Below are positions 17,723-27,824 of a DNA stretch of 64,000 nucleotides, piece after piece; position 1 is the first letter of the stretch, and every line of letters starts with the position of its first letter. This DNA comes from Jaenimonas drosophilae (lineage: Eukaryota; Euglenozoa; Kinetoplastea; Trypanosomatida; Trypanosomatidae). The notes below the pieces were generated by a model that saw only the letters and a program-made list of their open reading frames with translations, was not told the origin of the DNA and made no database searches. The stretch lies in the NCBI GenBank assembly GCA_030849065.1, contig JASAON010001647.1:62001-126000 (forward strand). Reading direction: 5' to 3'. The position numbers were made by a program, and so were the translations under genes.

Positions 17723-19198
17723 TCAGCTTCGTGGTGAGCGCGCACTCTCGGCTGCCGCTCGTTGAAGTGTGTTGATGGCATCGAGAAGACGGTCGTTGCG
17801 ACGAATGCGGCGCTCAATGTGCATCCGCGAGAGATCCTCGGACACGCCAACCTTTTGCTCTTCTTCAAGTTGCTCATGCTGTTGTTGATGGTGATGATGA
17901 TGTATTCGTGTGGATGAGGTACACGTCGAGGCATCTCGTTGAATTGATGGCGGTGTTGTGCCACGAACAAATAATGGCGGTGGCCGGCTTGCGCAGAGAA
18001 GCTCCGCCGGCAGCCACACAAAGGCACCAGATGCGCACGTAGACGTTGATGTTGTGTGTGCTGCTGCGGATGTTGTGTTGTGTGTAGGCGTGGATGTGGC
18101 ACATGGAGGTGGTGGAGGAGGAAGCGGCAGCGGTGCATCTTCACGGCGTCGTGGTGATGGGCTGTCTGCGACGCTCACAACATCTGCGGTGTCATTCAAG
18201 CCATCCACGGTTGTTGTTGGTGGAGGTGTTGGTGGAGGAGTTGTTGTTGTTGGTGGTGGTAGAGGTGTGGTTGGAGATGATGATGATGGAGGTGGTAGCG
18301 GGGATGTGGCACGTCCACAACGCATCACCATCATCGATTGAGCTCCTTCATCATCAACGTTGTCATGCGCCACCGCCGATGATGATGATGGTAGTTGAAG
18401 ATCCCGCGAACCTTGATCCCGGAGGAGATGGAGGCACGCGTGTTGCCACATTCTAAGCTCCTCTGCTGCGTTGGTAGTTGATGAGTTTGTTGTGTTGTTG
18501 GTGGTGTTGTTGGTCTGCATCTCCTCTGCGTCATCCACCTGTACGTCGCGTGGTAGCACCTTCTCTGCTGCTTCTTCACGAAGTGGCATTTGTTCTGGTT
18601 GCTGAAATTGGTACAACTGATGTTGCTGGTGGCGTAGCTGATCGATATCCATCTGCAGCACCACACGATGCACCTCGGCCAACTCACGCTCCACGCGTTG
18701 ACGTTCATGCGCATAGCGTCGCTTCAGTTTGATGTACTTGTGCCGCCAATACGAGGCACAACACCTCATCTCATCTTCCGTACACGTTCGTGCTCCACGA
18801 CATTGGCAGCACGTGTGAGATGATGGCACCGAAGCAACAACGGGGTGTGCGGATGGAAGCACACTTGATATGGATGGTGTTGCTGCACTCATGGGGGCAC
18901 ATCGCGCTCGCACTCGACGCGGATTGCGCCTACGAAAATGTCGTCGAGGTTGGCGTTGTACCTCATCGTCTTCTCCCATCAACGTGTTGTTGGTGTTGTT
19001 GTTGCTGATCATAGCTTCTGTAGTAGTTGCTGATGGTGGTGGTGATGATGATGAAAGTGTGTGAGCTGCGTGTTGCAGTCGAGCACACTCCGCGCGAGAT
19101 TCAGCCAAGAGACGCACCAACTCCGCTACGCGACTCACCTCCATCATTGGTGGTGCAGTAACACATGATGATGATGAAGATGTTGATGGAGCAATCAT
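17723..19198 (-). CDS. Unknown protein with Cys cluster and coiled coil
   Basis: 491 residues, with the clearest acceptor in the window only 4 nt upstream of ATG 19198. An N-terminal helix (VAELVRLLAESRAECARLQ) is followed by low-complexity Ser/Asn. A Cys-rich patch comes next (about residues 132-148: CCQCRGARTC then RCC), and then a basic coiled coil (KYIKLKRRYAHERQRVEREL). The second half is Pro/Thr/Ser-rich, and a helix-forming C-terminus (IHIERRIRRNDRLLDAINTL-like) closes the protein. The Cys pattern might bind zinc but fits no family I know. Function unknown. Confidence 0.68.
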   Translation of the reverse strand: MIAPSTSSSSSCVTAPPMMEVSRVAELVRLLAESRAECARLQHAAHTLSSSSPPPSATTTEAMISNNNTNNTLMGEDDEVQRQPRRHFRRRNPRRVRARCAPMSAATPSISSVLPSAHPVVASVPSSHTCCQCRGARTCTEDEMRCCASYWRHKYIKLKRRYAHERQRVERELAEVHRVVLQMDIDQLRHQQHQLYQFQQPEQMPLREEAAEKVLPRDVQVDDAEEMQTNNTTNNTTNSSTTNAAEELRMWQHACLHLLRDQGSRDLQLPSSSSAVAHDNVDDEGAQSMMVMRCGRATSPLPPPSSSSPTTPLPPPTTTTPPPTPPPTTTVDGLNDTADVVSVADSPSPRRREDAPLPLPPPPPPCATSTPTHNTTSAAAHTTSTSTCASGAFVWLPAELLCASRPPPLFVRGTTPPSIQRDASTCTSSTRIHHHHHQQQHEQLEEEQKVGVSEDLSRMHIERRIRRNDRLLDAINTLQRAAAESARSPRS

Positions 19199-19230
19199 GG
19201 TACTAAAAAAAAAAAAGGGTGAAAGATTCT
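19199..19230 (-). promoter_or_regulatory. Trans-splice acceptor with 4-nt 5' UTR
   Basis: Minus strand: CTTTCACCC followed by twelve T, then AG at 19204-19203, then TACC and ATG 19198. An uninterrupted poly-T tract abutting the first AG just before the start codon is the strongest single sign of spliced-leader trans-splicing in this window. Confidence 0.75.
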
Positions 19231-19542
19231 AAGTGATGATGATGAACTGGATCTAGTTGGTGTAAGTGTGTGGGCACGTGTGTATGTGGAGATGAGATAG
19301 TTCCAGAAAACACACGGCCACAAGGTTGAAGTGTGATGGAGTGCCAGAATAGTCTAAATATGGCACTCGTTGAGATCGCTACATGACACAACAACAACAG
19401 GAAGAGAGTGAGGTACTTGCACGCACACATACACAACAACATGATGATGATGATGTACCTTGGCCATGTCTGTATGTGTGTTATTGGCAGCAACTTAATC
19501 AGCCTGCTTTAGGCAGTAGTGGATGATAGTGATGATGATGCA
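19199..19542. other. Intergenic gap, no further gene seen
   Basis: 344 bases containing the acceptor above and scattered GT/CA and GAT repeats (for example 19439-19453). The small minus-strand frames here run through the pyrimidine tract and have no coding character. Confidence 0.55.
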
Positions 19543-22500
19543 TCAATGTGTTGGGAGTGGTGAATCGCACATCTCGCACACGACCATGCCAGGAGCGTTG
19601 GCAAACGTACACACGCTGCACGCGATGATGTTGGCTTCCTCCATCATTCCGTGCGCGGTCGTGGGCGTCGTGGATGTGGCATCCAACAAACGAGATGCTT
19701 GAAAGGCTGCATGCTCGGTAGCAACACCAGATGTGGATGATGGAGCTCCAGCTTGATGGTTGAGCAGCTCTGCAGGCACCTTCTCCCATTCATCGTTGTT
19801 GTTGGCATGTTTTTCCACGGCGCACGGTTGTGCCACAACATCGATGCAGTTTACGGTGAGCGTATCTCCGTCGTGGATGCCTAACTCGAGCAACGTCGCA
19901 TCGTTCAGCTCCGACTTGTTGTTGTTGGTGGTGGTGGTGGCGTGTGATGATGCGTTCAGCACGTGGCGCCGTTTCAGTGGTTTGCGCCCCCGTAGGATAT
20001 CGAGCTCATCTGCGGGCACAATCCATCCATGACGAATCATGAGATGATCGCACACCGCCACCTTCAACTCCGCGAGTGTTGTGTGGTGATGCAGGCTCAC
20101 CTGTGAGGCGCACACATCATCTCCACACACCGCGACAGAGGTGAGAAGCCCACGTGCGTCGTAAAACTGGCGTTTGCTGCGACGAATGTGCAGCTGAAGT
20201 GGCAGAGATCCGTTGATGAAGTGTGCCGCCGCATCATCACCGGTACTGAGCACACAACGTTGGCATTCGTGGCAGAGCGGAGGCTCCATCACACGCTCAC
20301 CGTTGCGCTCGAGCAGAATGAGGCAGGACGGCGGTGTATGCATGGATGAATCCTTGTTGTTGTTGTTGCTGTTGTTGTTGTTGTTGGCCATCCACTCCGC
20401 AGGGCCGTACTTTTCCATCACACAACGAAACTCCTCCATCGGCACGAGAAGAAGTGGCGGGTAGGAGCGTGCGATGCTGAGACGTGCATCATCCTCCATC
20501 CTCATCTCTGGCACCAACATGGATTCCTGCGTAGATGATGTTGTCGTAGTTGTTGGCCACATGGCAGCCGCGCGCTTTGGACGCGTGCCTTGCCAAAACA
20601 CATCGGCGGGGTTCAGCCACGCAGGATCCATCAGCGACCCGCCATGCGGGCAGAGAAACCGCTTCACATCCACGCGTGGTGGAGATGGAGGTGTTGATGA
20701 TGATGATGATGGTGCATCATCGATGTTGCTGGGTGTGTGGAGATGGGCATACCATGCTGCCACCCACGTCATGGGGAGGCAGCCAAAGCGCTGCTCCAGC
20801 GGCGGGGGATCCACTTGCGATCTCAGCTCCTGCAACACACGCTCAGCCTCGCTCAACCTCTGCTCTGCCTCAGCCACCGGACCTGAAACGGCAGCATCCA
20901 CGCGTGTGGGTGATCCATCACTCTTGTTGTTGTTGTTGTTGTTGTTGGCAGCACCACGACCGCGTGTGGATCTCGTCTTGACGTTGCGCAGCCACGCCGC
21001 ATTCTCGTTGCGCAGCCTCACCAACACCTGTTGCTGCTCTTGCACGAACTGAGATTGCTTCATGAGTGCCTCCGACTGATCCTGCTTCCACTGACGCACA
21101 TGACGTTGATAATCTTGCAACACCGGACGACGAAAGACGGCACGATTGGGATGGCATGCGAGGATGAGCGGCTCCACACCCTCCAGTTTTTCCGCGACGA
21201 GGAGCGCGTCCAGCGAGGATGTGGTGGTGAGCTGGCCCGCGAGGCGCAATGTTGGCAAGTGAAACGCCTCCTCTTGCTTGATGCGCTGCATCTCTGCACG
21301 TTGGCGGTGAATCGTTGCCACGTCAGCCACACAGATGCCACAGCGGGAGATGGAGGAGGTGGGCAGATGCGGAAGGAGACGGCGCACAACCAACTCCTCC
21401 ATGATGGATGGTGTTGGTGATGATGACGAAGCCACACCTGGGCGGCACTGGAGCAAGGCAGGTAGCCGCTTGACCCAGTACATGCGCAGATCCTCTGGCA
21501 GCGCAGAAACGATGGCGTGTGGAGGTAGCTGGCCATGCTCACAACACATGTTAGACGCAAGATCATAATCTTCCTCATGTGCATCAAACAACTGTTGCAG
21601 AAGATGTACCGCGGGGAAGGTGAGGAGGCCGGCTGACATGCTGTGAAGTGCCGCCACCACAGCCGTGGCACCGGCAGAGATGCGGAGCTCCATCCACGCC
21701 TCCACATCTACAGCCAAGTCAGCCACCGTGGAGAGCACATCACGATTGGCGAACGTCATGATGATGTCGTTGTTGTTGTTGTTGGCATCGTACTCGCTCA
21801 CTTGATGTGGGAGGACATGTGAGCGAAGTTGCTGCAGTGCCATCTCATCGGCATGGATGTTGGCCGCCATCGCCACCACCTCGTGTGCTACAGCAAGTAC
21901 GCATGTGGAGCACGTCTGGCAGCTCAATGAGGTGGATGAGATTAGTGAGTGTGCTGGAGTGCGTGCGCCATCGCAACCATCATCACGACGGAGCTGATGT
22001 AAGTAGTCCTCCATCAGCACCATGGATGTACGCGGGATGAGCTTAAAATCGCTCATTGGTGCGATGCATTGATGCGGGCAGCGCATCTCGTCCAGCGCAC
22101 GTCGCAGACTGTCCTCCACAACCTCTGCACGACGCCAACGAGTATCAGCATCATCTTCACCAGCAGCATCATTCGTGGCAGCTACAGAAGCAGCCACACC
22201 ATGACGCATGGTCTTGCCATCCATGATCCTACGCACCATCTCCTCAGACATGAAGGCACGACCGACTTCGCGCAGCCACGACGTAGGCACCGCGCACACA
22301 TCATCCAACGTCAAGGAGTTGGAGCTGCACGTGGTGTTGTGAAACATGGCCGTTGCCACACCTGCCCACACACGCAACATCTCTTGCGATCTCAACCACA
22401 GACGAGCCCACGTCTGTCGTTGGCGCACCGCCTCGCAGTTGTTGCGCTCCACGCGCTCGCGCAGTGTGTTGGAGAGCTCCGACATCTGTGGCGCTGCCTC

Positions 22501-24102
22501 TTCCTCCCGCTTCATCAGCATCGTTGTGGTGGTTGGCGTTGATGAAGAGGTGGTGGTGGGCGTGGAGATGTTGCTGTTGTTGTTGCTGGGTATGCGATGA
22601 TACACCAGCATGTACGCCTCTGAAGAGCTCCAGCGTTGTTGTGGTGGTGGTTGGTGATCCACGGATGCATCACCCTCCACGCTCTCCGTTGCCGCCACGG
22701 CGTGTGGCATCATTTTTCGGCACATGCCGACGCGCGCATCGTTGAAGTCGAGCCACATGAGGCCATCCGCGGAACATACGCGACCATGATAGGTGTAGTG
22801 GCCGGCATGAGCCTCGGTACCAAGATGATTCACTACACCACGCAGCTCATACTGCACATCACCATCATCATCATTGATGTTGCTGGCAGCTTCTGTATCA
22901 TCTCCTGGAGGTGGAGATGTAGAGCTCCCTTGTTGTTGTTGTTGTTGATGGCGGCTCCATGCGCGTGCGTGTTGGCTCATGTCGAGGGTGGCCGGAAAGC
23001 TCACCGCCATCATCTTCTTCTTGCGCTGCACCGTGGCCAAATCATAGTGAAAGCGTTGGAGCTGAATCAGCAACACATCGGGAAGCGTACGCAAAAACTG
23101 ATGTGATGTGGCGGTGCCAACCTCGCCGCAGCCCTCACACACGAAGCCCTCCACTTCCTCCGATTGCAGCATCTCCTCCATCGATTGCTCCAGCGTTGCG
23201 CACAGTGGCAGCGAGACATAGCGGTAGTGCTCCGCCTTCTTGATGCCACGGCCACAGTGGCTGCACACACGATGGTACAGGAGCATGCCACCAAAAGTGT
23301 GGCTCAGTGCATGACGCACCTCCGCACGTCCTTGAGATTGCAGCCAATCCGTGAGCAGGATGAGGAGCTCCTGTGCGTCTTGCTGCACATCGGGCATCAA
23401 GCCGAGATGATCAATCACGTGTTGGCTGTTGGCACCATCACCTCCACGACCAAAGGCCATGTCAGCGAACAAGGCATCCAAACCTGCAGTGTGGTGATTG
23501 AAGTTGGCAACAGCAACATTATCGTTGTTGGTGGTGGTGTTGTCGGAAGACAATTCGGCAAGGATGGCACGGCGAATGGGTGCGATGGAGAAGAGAAGCT
23601 GCACAATAACGTTGAAGTAGCACGTAGCACCTAGGTTGATGATGCCACGCCACAACGGGACGCTTAGTGTGTTGGTGGATTCATGGAGTACGTCATGCAC
23701 ATCTTCATCGCTGCACGAGTACATGGTATCGGGTGAGGCGGGAATACGAACATCCGCACGTCTCAACGCGGGGCCGCTGCCGTGGAGGGCCAACAAACAC
23801 CGCTCAGTCTGCGCAGGATCGGTGGAGAGCTGCAGCAACTCACGATGGCACCACGGCGATGCAGCACACGCAGCTCGTTGTGCCGTCGTGGCGTTGTTGT
23901 TGGTGGTGGTAGTGGTGCATTGCTGGCTATCCTCATCACTGACGCAGGAGCATCGAATGGCACAGCGGTAGGCATGTTGTGCTGCACGCATCTCAGCCGT
24001 AGTATTGGTGCTAATCGTTTTTCCAGGCTTGGTGGAGGTGGGAGATGTGATGGCATTGATGAGCTCCACCGCCCAGCAATCTGCGGCGGCGGTGGCTATC
24101 AT
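19543..24102 (-). CDS. USP48-like ubiquitin carboxyl-terminal hydrolase
   Basis: Large deubiquitinase, 1519 residues. The USP domain spans about residues 150-540: Cys box NLGATCYFN (Cys161), zinc-binding pairs CSHC (280/283) and CEGC (322/325), His box HAGHYTYHG (His435), and WLDFND (454-455). Poly-Gln, Asn and Thr runs interrupt it. The middle has helical regions and a CPHGGSLMDPAWLNPADVFW block like the DUSP part of USP48. Near the C-terminus is a ubiquitin-like fold (SLHHHTTLAELKVAVCDHL, then LLELGIHDGDTLTV). The last 30 residues form an NZF-type finger (CSVCTFANAPGMVVCEMC) with the Thr-Phe ubiquitin-contact pair. Catalytic residues are intact. ATG 24102 follows the CA-rich acceptor region; the earlier open frame starts at TTG. 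Confidence 0.9.
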   Translation of the reverse strand: MIATAAADCWAVELINAITSPTSTKPGKTISTNTTAEMRAAQHAYRCAIRCSCVSDEDSQQCTTTTTNNNATTAQRAACAASPWCHRELLQLSTDPAQTERCLLALHGSGPALRRADVRIPASPDTMYSCSDEDVHDVLHESTNTLSVPLWRGIINLGATCYFNVIVQLLFSIAPIRRAILAELSSDNTTTNNDNVAVANFNHHTAGLDALFADMAFGRGGDGANSQHVIDHLGLMPDVQQDAQELLILLTDWLQSQGRAEVRHALSHTFGGMLLYHRVCSHCGRGIKKAEHYRYVSLPLCATLEQSMEEMLQSEEVEGFVCEGCGEVGTATSHQFLRTLPDVLLIQLQRFHYDLATVQRKKKMMAVSFPATLDMSQHARAWSRHQQQQQQGSSTSPPPGDDTEAASNINDDDGDVQYELRGVVNHLGTEAHAGHYTYHGRVCSADGLMWLDFNDARVGMCRKMMPHAVAATESVEGDASVDHQPPPQQRWSSSEAYMLVYHRIPSNNNSNISTPTTTSSSTPTTTTMLMKREEEAAPQMSELSNTLRERVERNNCEAVRQRQTWARLWLRSQEMLRVWAGVATAMFHNTTCSSNSLTLDDVCAVPTSWLREVGRAFMSEEMVRRIMDGKTMRHGVAASVAATNDAAGEDDADTRWRRAEVVEDSLRRALDEMRCPHQCIAPMSDFKLIPRTSMVLMEDYLHQLRRDDGCDGARTPAHSLISSTSLSCQTCSTCVLAVAHEVVAMAANIHADEMALQQLRSHVLPHQVSEYDANNNNNDIIMTFANRDVLSTVADLAVDVEAWMELRISAGATAVVAALHSMSAGLLTFPAVHLLQQLFDAHEEDYDLASNMCCEHGQLPPHAIVSALPEDLRMYWVKRLPALLQCRPGVASSSSPTPSIMEELVVRRLLPHLPTSSISRCGICVADVATIHRQRAEMQRIKQEEAFHLPTLRLAGQLTTTSSLDALLVAEKLEGVEPLILACHPNRAVFRRPVLQDYQRHVRQWKQDQSEALMKQSQFVQEQQQVLVRLRNENAAWLRNVKTRSTRGRGAANNNNNNNKSDGSPTRVDAAVSGPVAEAEQRLSEAERVLQELRSQVDPPPLEQRFGCLPMTWVAAWYAHLHTPSNIDDAPSSSSSTPPSPPRVDVKRFLCPHGGSLMDPAWLNPADVFWQGTRPKRAAAMWPTTTTTSSTQESMLVPEMRMEDDARLSIARSYPPLLLVPMEEFRCVMEKYGPAEWMANNNNNSNNNNKDSSMHTPPSCLILLERNGERVMEPPLCHECQRCVLSTGDDAAAHFINGSLPLQLHIRRSKRQFYDARGLLTSVAVCGDDVCASQVSLHHHTTLAELKVAVCDHLMIRHGWIVPADELDILRGRKPLKRRHVLNASSHATTTTNNNKSELNDATLLELGIHDGDTLTVNCIDVVAQPCAVEKHANNNDEWEKVPAELLNHQAGAPSSTSGVATEHAAFQASRLLDATSTTPTTAHGMMEEANIIACSVCTFANAPGMVVCEMCDSPLPTH
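20353..20387. repeat. GTT/AAC triplet repeat coding an Asn run
   Basis: Imperfect (TTG)n with one CTG interruption inside the USP gene. It is read as an Asn run broken by one Ser on the minus strand, typical of the triplet expansions across the left 28 kb. Confidence 0.85.
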
Positions 24103-24411
24103 CGTTGCACCAATAAATATATTATTCTGTGTTTGTGTGTTTGTGTGTGTGTGTTGGCGGATGTGAGCTCCAGCTCGGGAACGTCCGCAGAAAACTACAT
24201 CATGAGAGATGCCCAAGACAACAACAACAAAAGAACATCATTCGCGTGATTGCATCCAACAACATTCACTGGTGCAGGCAAGTGTCTTTACGTTTTAATG
24301 CATGACTTAAATGTTGTTATTGCGTGTGTGACTATGTATGTACGTGTGTGTGTGTACGTGTGTGTGTATGTGTGTGAGGATGCTGTTGTTGTTGGTGGTG
24401 GTGGCTCATCA
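24103..24411. other. Intergenic gap with GT-rich repeats
   Basis: 309 bases. (GT)n-type repeats dominate at 24128-24153 and 24338-24378. No gene seen. Confidence 0.6.
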
Positions 24412-24819
24412 TTAAGAGAGGAGTACGAGCAGCGGGAACTGATCCGAGGGGCCACACTTCGTCTCGTGTGACAGCAAGCTCATCTCATCTGCACACGTAC
24501 GTTCATCTTCACACCCATCAGCATCAGCAACAGCATCCGTCTTCTTCTCCTCCATCACAACCTCTTCACTCTTGTTCGTGGTCTGTGCTGCCAAGCGTTT
24601 GCGATGGCGGCCACTGACACGTTGTGTATGCCACATCATCTCCGCCTCGCCAAGCTGTATCGCCATCGACGGACGCAGCACCATCACGCGACAGTGTGCG
24701 AAGCGTTTGTAGAAAGGATAGTGCGGAGAATGTGTGGCAGAGCCCTCCCGAGAGCTGCGGAAGCAGCAGCGTTGATAGCGGCCAGCCACCTCATGCATTT
24801 GTAGGCCATCCGCTGACGG

Positions 24820-24851
<32 letters not shown>

Positions 24852-26121
24852 CACCGCCTGCCACAACACCATGTTGGTGCATCCACGCATCGGAGCGACG
24901 CCGAAGTACGTTTAAACGTGTTTCTGCATCCACGGTTGCATCAACAACCTCCGTGAAGGTTTTCATTGTTGTTGTTGGGAGATCAGCACATACCCACTGA
25001 CGCGTGGTGGCATCCACGTAAGAGCCCAACGGGAGCTGCTCTGCCACCTGTGGCGGTGTTGGCACATCCTCCGTCAACGTCTTTTTCATCTCAGCATCAC
25101 CCCCGCGTTTGGATGTCAGCGATGATGATGATACCAACGATGGCAAATGATAGAAGTAGTTGGACCCACGCTCCACGCGGTTGAGGAAAGTGTCTGTGGT
25201 ACGTGCGGCAGATGCTGGAGCTCCTGCATGCTCCCACGCATCACGATAGCCCGGAATGGATTCCGATCTCCCCATGAATAAGTTGCCCAACAAAACATCA
25301 GGACGCGTGACTCGTGCAACAAAGCCCAATGCTTCTGCTCGATGCGCATCAAGTTGGCCAGCTCCACGTCGTCGTCGAGATTGCTGTTGTTGTTGTTGTT
25401 GTTGGATGTTGCTATTCATCTCTGCATCGGTGTTGTGGCGTTCAAGCGTGTAGGGGCTGCCATCCGCGCTGACCTCCGCGGAAGCGATGAGATGGCCACA
25501 ACGGCCAAGACTTTTGCCGCGATATGAGTTATCAATATTGGTGATACGCATCCGAAGTGGTGCAGCCGTTGCATTGGATGCAGAAGTGGCATCAGCATCA
25601 TTTGTGTTGTTGCTGCTGTTGCTGTTGTTGTTGGATGATGGAGTGTAAGTGAGCTCCGCTGATACGCCAGGACCATCGTGAAGGAGTGTGGCCGCCCACG
25701 GTGAATCCACGCGCCGTAGCAACTGGAGCTCGCCAAATCGGCCATTGCGTGCAGCACCAATCAAGGCGTAGCGCGCTGACGCAACGCCGCCCACGATATT
25801 GTTGTCAGTGCCTGGTGCAGTTGCTGTTGTTGTTGTGCCACCTTCACATAGGGAGGCGGCAATGTGTGGCGTGGAGTCCTGCAGCGCCACGATATCTGCT
25901 CCCGTCGAAGCAATTGTGGCAACAATACATTCTGAGCGCTCTGCAACACTCAGCCGGCGTTGTGCGTGAGACTGCGCTCGTTGGCTTCCATCCACAGCCC
26001 AACTCAGCAGCGAGAGCGGCGGGGAAACCGACGAATGCCATCGGCGCGCAACAAAGAATATGTTGTTGTTGTTCGCCGTGGAGACTACCGGCCAACGGCG
26101 GCAGCCAATCTGCTGAAGCAT
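24412..26121 (-). CDS. Mitochondrial TDP2-like pseudoenzyme (EEP fold)
   Basis: 569 residues with an Arg/Trp-rich N-terminus typical of a mitochondrial presequence (RRWPVV, ARRWHSS). The endonuclease/exonuclease/phosphatase fold is recognisable as TDP2-like by ordered motifs. LLSWAVDG stands where TDP2 has TWNVDG, ADIVALQDSTP where it has DVIFLQE, LLGNLFMGR where it has GDTNLRD, and the last residues CGPSDQFPLLVLL where it has FPSDHWGLL. Each catalytic position is changed (Asn to Ala, Glu to Asp, Asp to Asn, His to Gln), so it is probably inactive or altered. Ser, Asn and Gln runs and a C-terminal acidic insert lengthen it. ATG 26121 follows a TTCTTGTTCTC tract; the frame opens at TTG two codons earlier. 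Confidence 0.68.
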
Positions 26122-26208
26122 TCGCAATCAATGAGTGCTTCACTTGATGATGATGTGCGAGAACAAGAAGATGAGGTGATAGAGGGAAGAAAGTGTGAAG
26201 AATGTCGT

Positions 26209-26228
26209 ACACACACACACACACACAC
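26209..26228. repeat. (AC)10 microsatellite
   Basis: Perfect AC dinucleotide run in the gap between the TDP2-like gene and the HAD phosphatase gene. Confidence 0.9.
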
Positions 26229-26336
26229 ATGTTGGTTGTCTTTCATGCACCAAATATATGATGAAGGGTATCTGAATGGGTATGTGTTGGGTGTATAAGA
26301 ATGAGTGCTCACTTCCGTGCCGAGGGTTGGCTGACC

Positions 26337-27824
26337 TCAATCCCGCATCATTCGTTGTGCGGCTGTTGTGGCACATGCCGCCAACGTGGAGGGATCAAAG
26401 AAACCGCCGCTACCGCGTTGTTGTTGATGATGGAAGAGCTCCTCCAGCATCACCGCGGCACCCTCCTCCTCACCCCCAACGTGGAGTATGTTAGGATGGT
26501 GTGGCAAGGATGCCACGGGAGTGGGCTCGAGCGAGATGAATCGCATCGGCGCAAAGCTCGTCATGGGGTGATCCACCGTGGCCGGCGCATCGCCCATCGC
26601 CAAGGATCGCGCCAGGTCAAAAGGCGGCAGCCCAAGATAGCGCGGCATCTTCTCAGAGGAGAGCTGCTCCATCATCCATTGAATGCAGCTTGCTTTATTC
26701 ACTCCATCACGATGCACGCAGATGCTGTTCGGCTGAGCCTTCAATAGCAAACCTTCACAACGTACGCGCTCCAGGGCTAACCGACCATCCTCGGCACATG
26801 CTGGGCAGCACTGCCACTCACCTTCACCATCATCCTTGTTGTTGTTGTGGCTGTGGTTGCTCTTCGTGAAGAAGATGCGATCAAAGTACCGCATCGGAAT
26901 GCCCATCACCACAATCTGCGCCGTGGCGGCCTCACTCAGCGGTTGGCCACCAGGCGTCGGGATCGTCTGGCAATCCACGAGTGCATCGCCCGTTGCTACG
27001 AGATAGCGGCCGTGCTCCACAAGATTCTCCATCGCCAAGGCCGTCGCCTCACGAAAACACAAGTGCGGCACCTTGTTGTTATTGTTGTTGTTCTCCTGCT
27101 GTCTGCGTACTGATCCATCCGCCAACACCTCCCGCAGCAGCTCCACGTAGGGCTCGTGATACTTGCGGCTGAGGCAGCCCGCGAGAAGAGGTGCCGCACG
27201 TTCCGGATCATGGCCACTCATGAAGGAAATGTGCTCCAGAAACCGAATGATGGCGTTGCGTCCTTCGCGCATCGCCAAGGTGGCGGCGGTGGCAGTCAAT
27301 GTCGTGGTAGATCCACCGCGTGCCGCACCATGACGATAGGCCTCCCACTCCTCAAACGCCATCTCTGGTGGGGGGATGCTAACGTTGTTGTTGTTGTTGG
27401 ATGTTGTAGGTGCTGCCATCATCATTTGTTGCACCGTGGATGCTGGCCGACTTACAAACATCGCTGCACCGGTGAATCCGCACAGCAACAAGCGGCCTGG
27501 CTCCTGTGGCTTGGTGGATGCGCAACCAACACCAGTATGATGTTTCTGTTGTTGTTGTTGTTGTTGGTCTGGGTACAGTGAGGTGGCGAGGTCAGGATAG
27601 AGCTGCCGCCACATGCGCCGACCTGCCGTTGATACAACGCAGAGAGATCCTCCGCGCGCAATGAAGCGCCGTAGTGCGGGGAGGCAGCTCAGGTAGGGCC
27701 GATGTGGCTGCGAAAAGGCGGCGGGGCACTCGTGAAAGGCGAAGTAGCGCCCTCCCGCACGAGATGGTGTTGGCAGCAACGTGCCATCCATGTCAGCCAC
27801 CAGCCAGTGCCCGTGGAGGCTCAT
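26337..27824 (-). CDS. HAD-superfamily phosphatase
   Basis: 495-residue hydrolase, probably a sugar-phosphate or nucleotide phosphatase of the HAD IIB (Cof-like) type. Motif I is at the extreme N-terminus (VADMDGTLLP, Asp11 and Asp13). Motif II follows as LCVVSTAGRR. A large cap region contains Asn, Gln and Thr insertions and a Cys pair (CCPACAED). Motif III is the Lys in GVNKASCIQWMM, and motif IV is SLAMGDAPATVDHPM. No targeting signal is seen. The start is fixed by a near-perfect acceptor: a CTTCTTTCCATCTTCATTTTG-type tract with AG at 27840-27839, 14 nt before ATG 27824. Substrate unknown. Confidence 0.78.
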   Translation of the reverse strand: MSLHGHWLVADMDGTLLPTPSRAGGRYFAFHECPAAFSQPHRPYLSCLPALRRFIARGGSLCVVSTAGRRMWRQLYPDLATSLYPDQQQQQQQKHHTGVGCASTKPQEPGRLLLCGFTGAAMFVSRPASTVQQMMMAAPTTSNNNNNVSIPPPEMAFEEWEAYRHGAARGGSTTTLTATAATLAMREGRNAIIRFLEHISFMSGHDPERAAPLLAGCLSRKYHEPYVELLREVLADGSVRRQQENNNNNNKVPHLCFREATALAMENLVEHGRYLVATGDALVDCQTIPTPGGQPLSEAATAQIVVMGIPMRYFDRIFFTKSNHSHNNNKDDGEGEWQCCPACAEDGRLALERVRCEGLLLKAQPNSICVHRDGVNKASCIQWMMEQLSSEKMPRYLGLPPFDLARSLAMGDAPATVDHPMTSFAPMRFISLEPTPVASLPHHPNILHVGGEEEGAAVMLEELFHHQQQRGSGGFFDPSTLAACATTAAQRMMRD

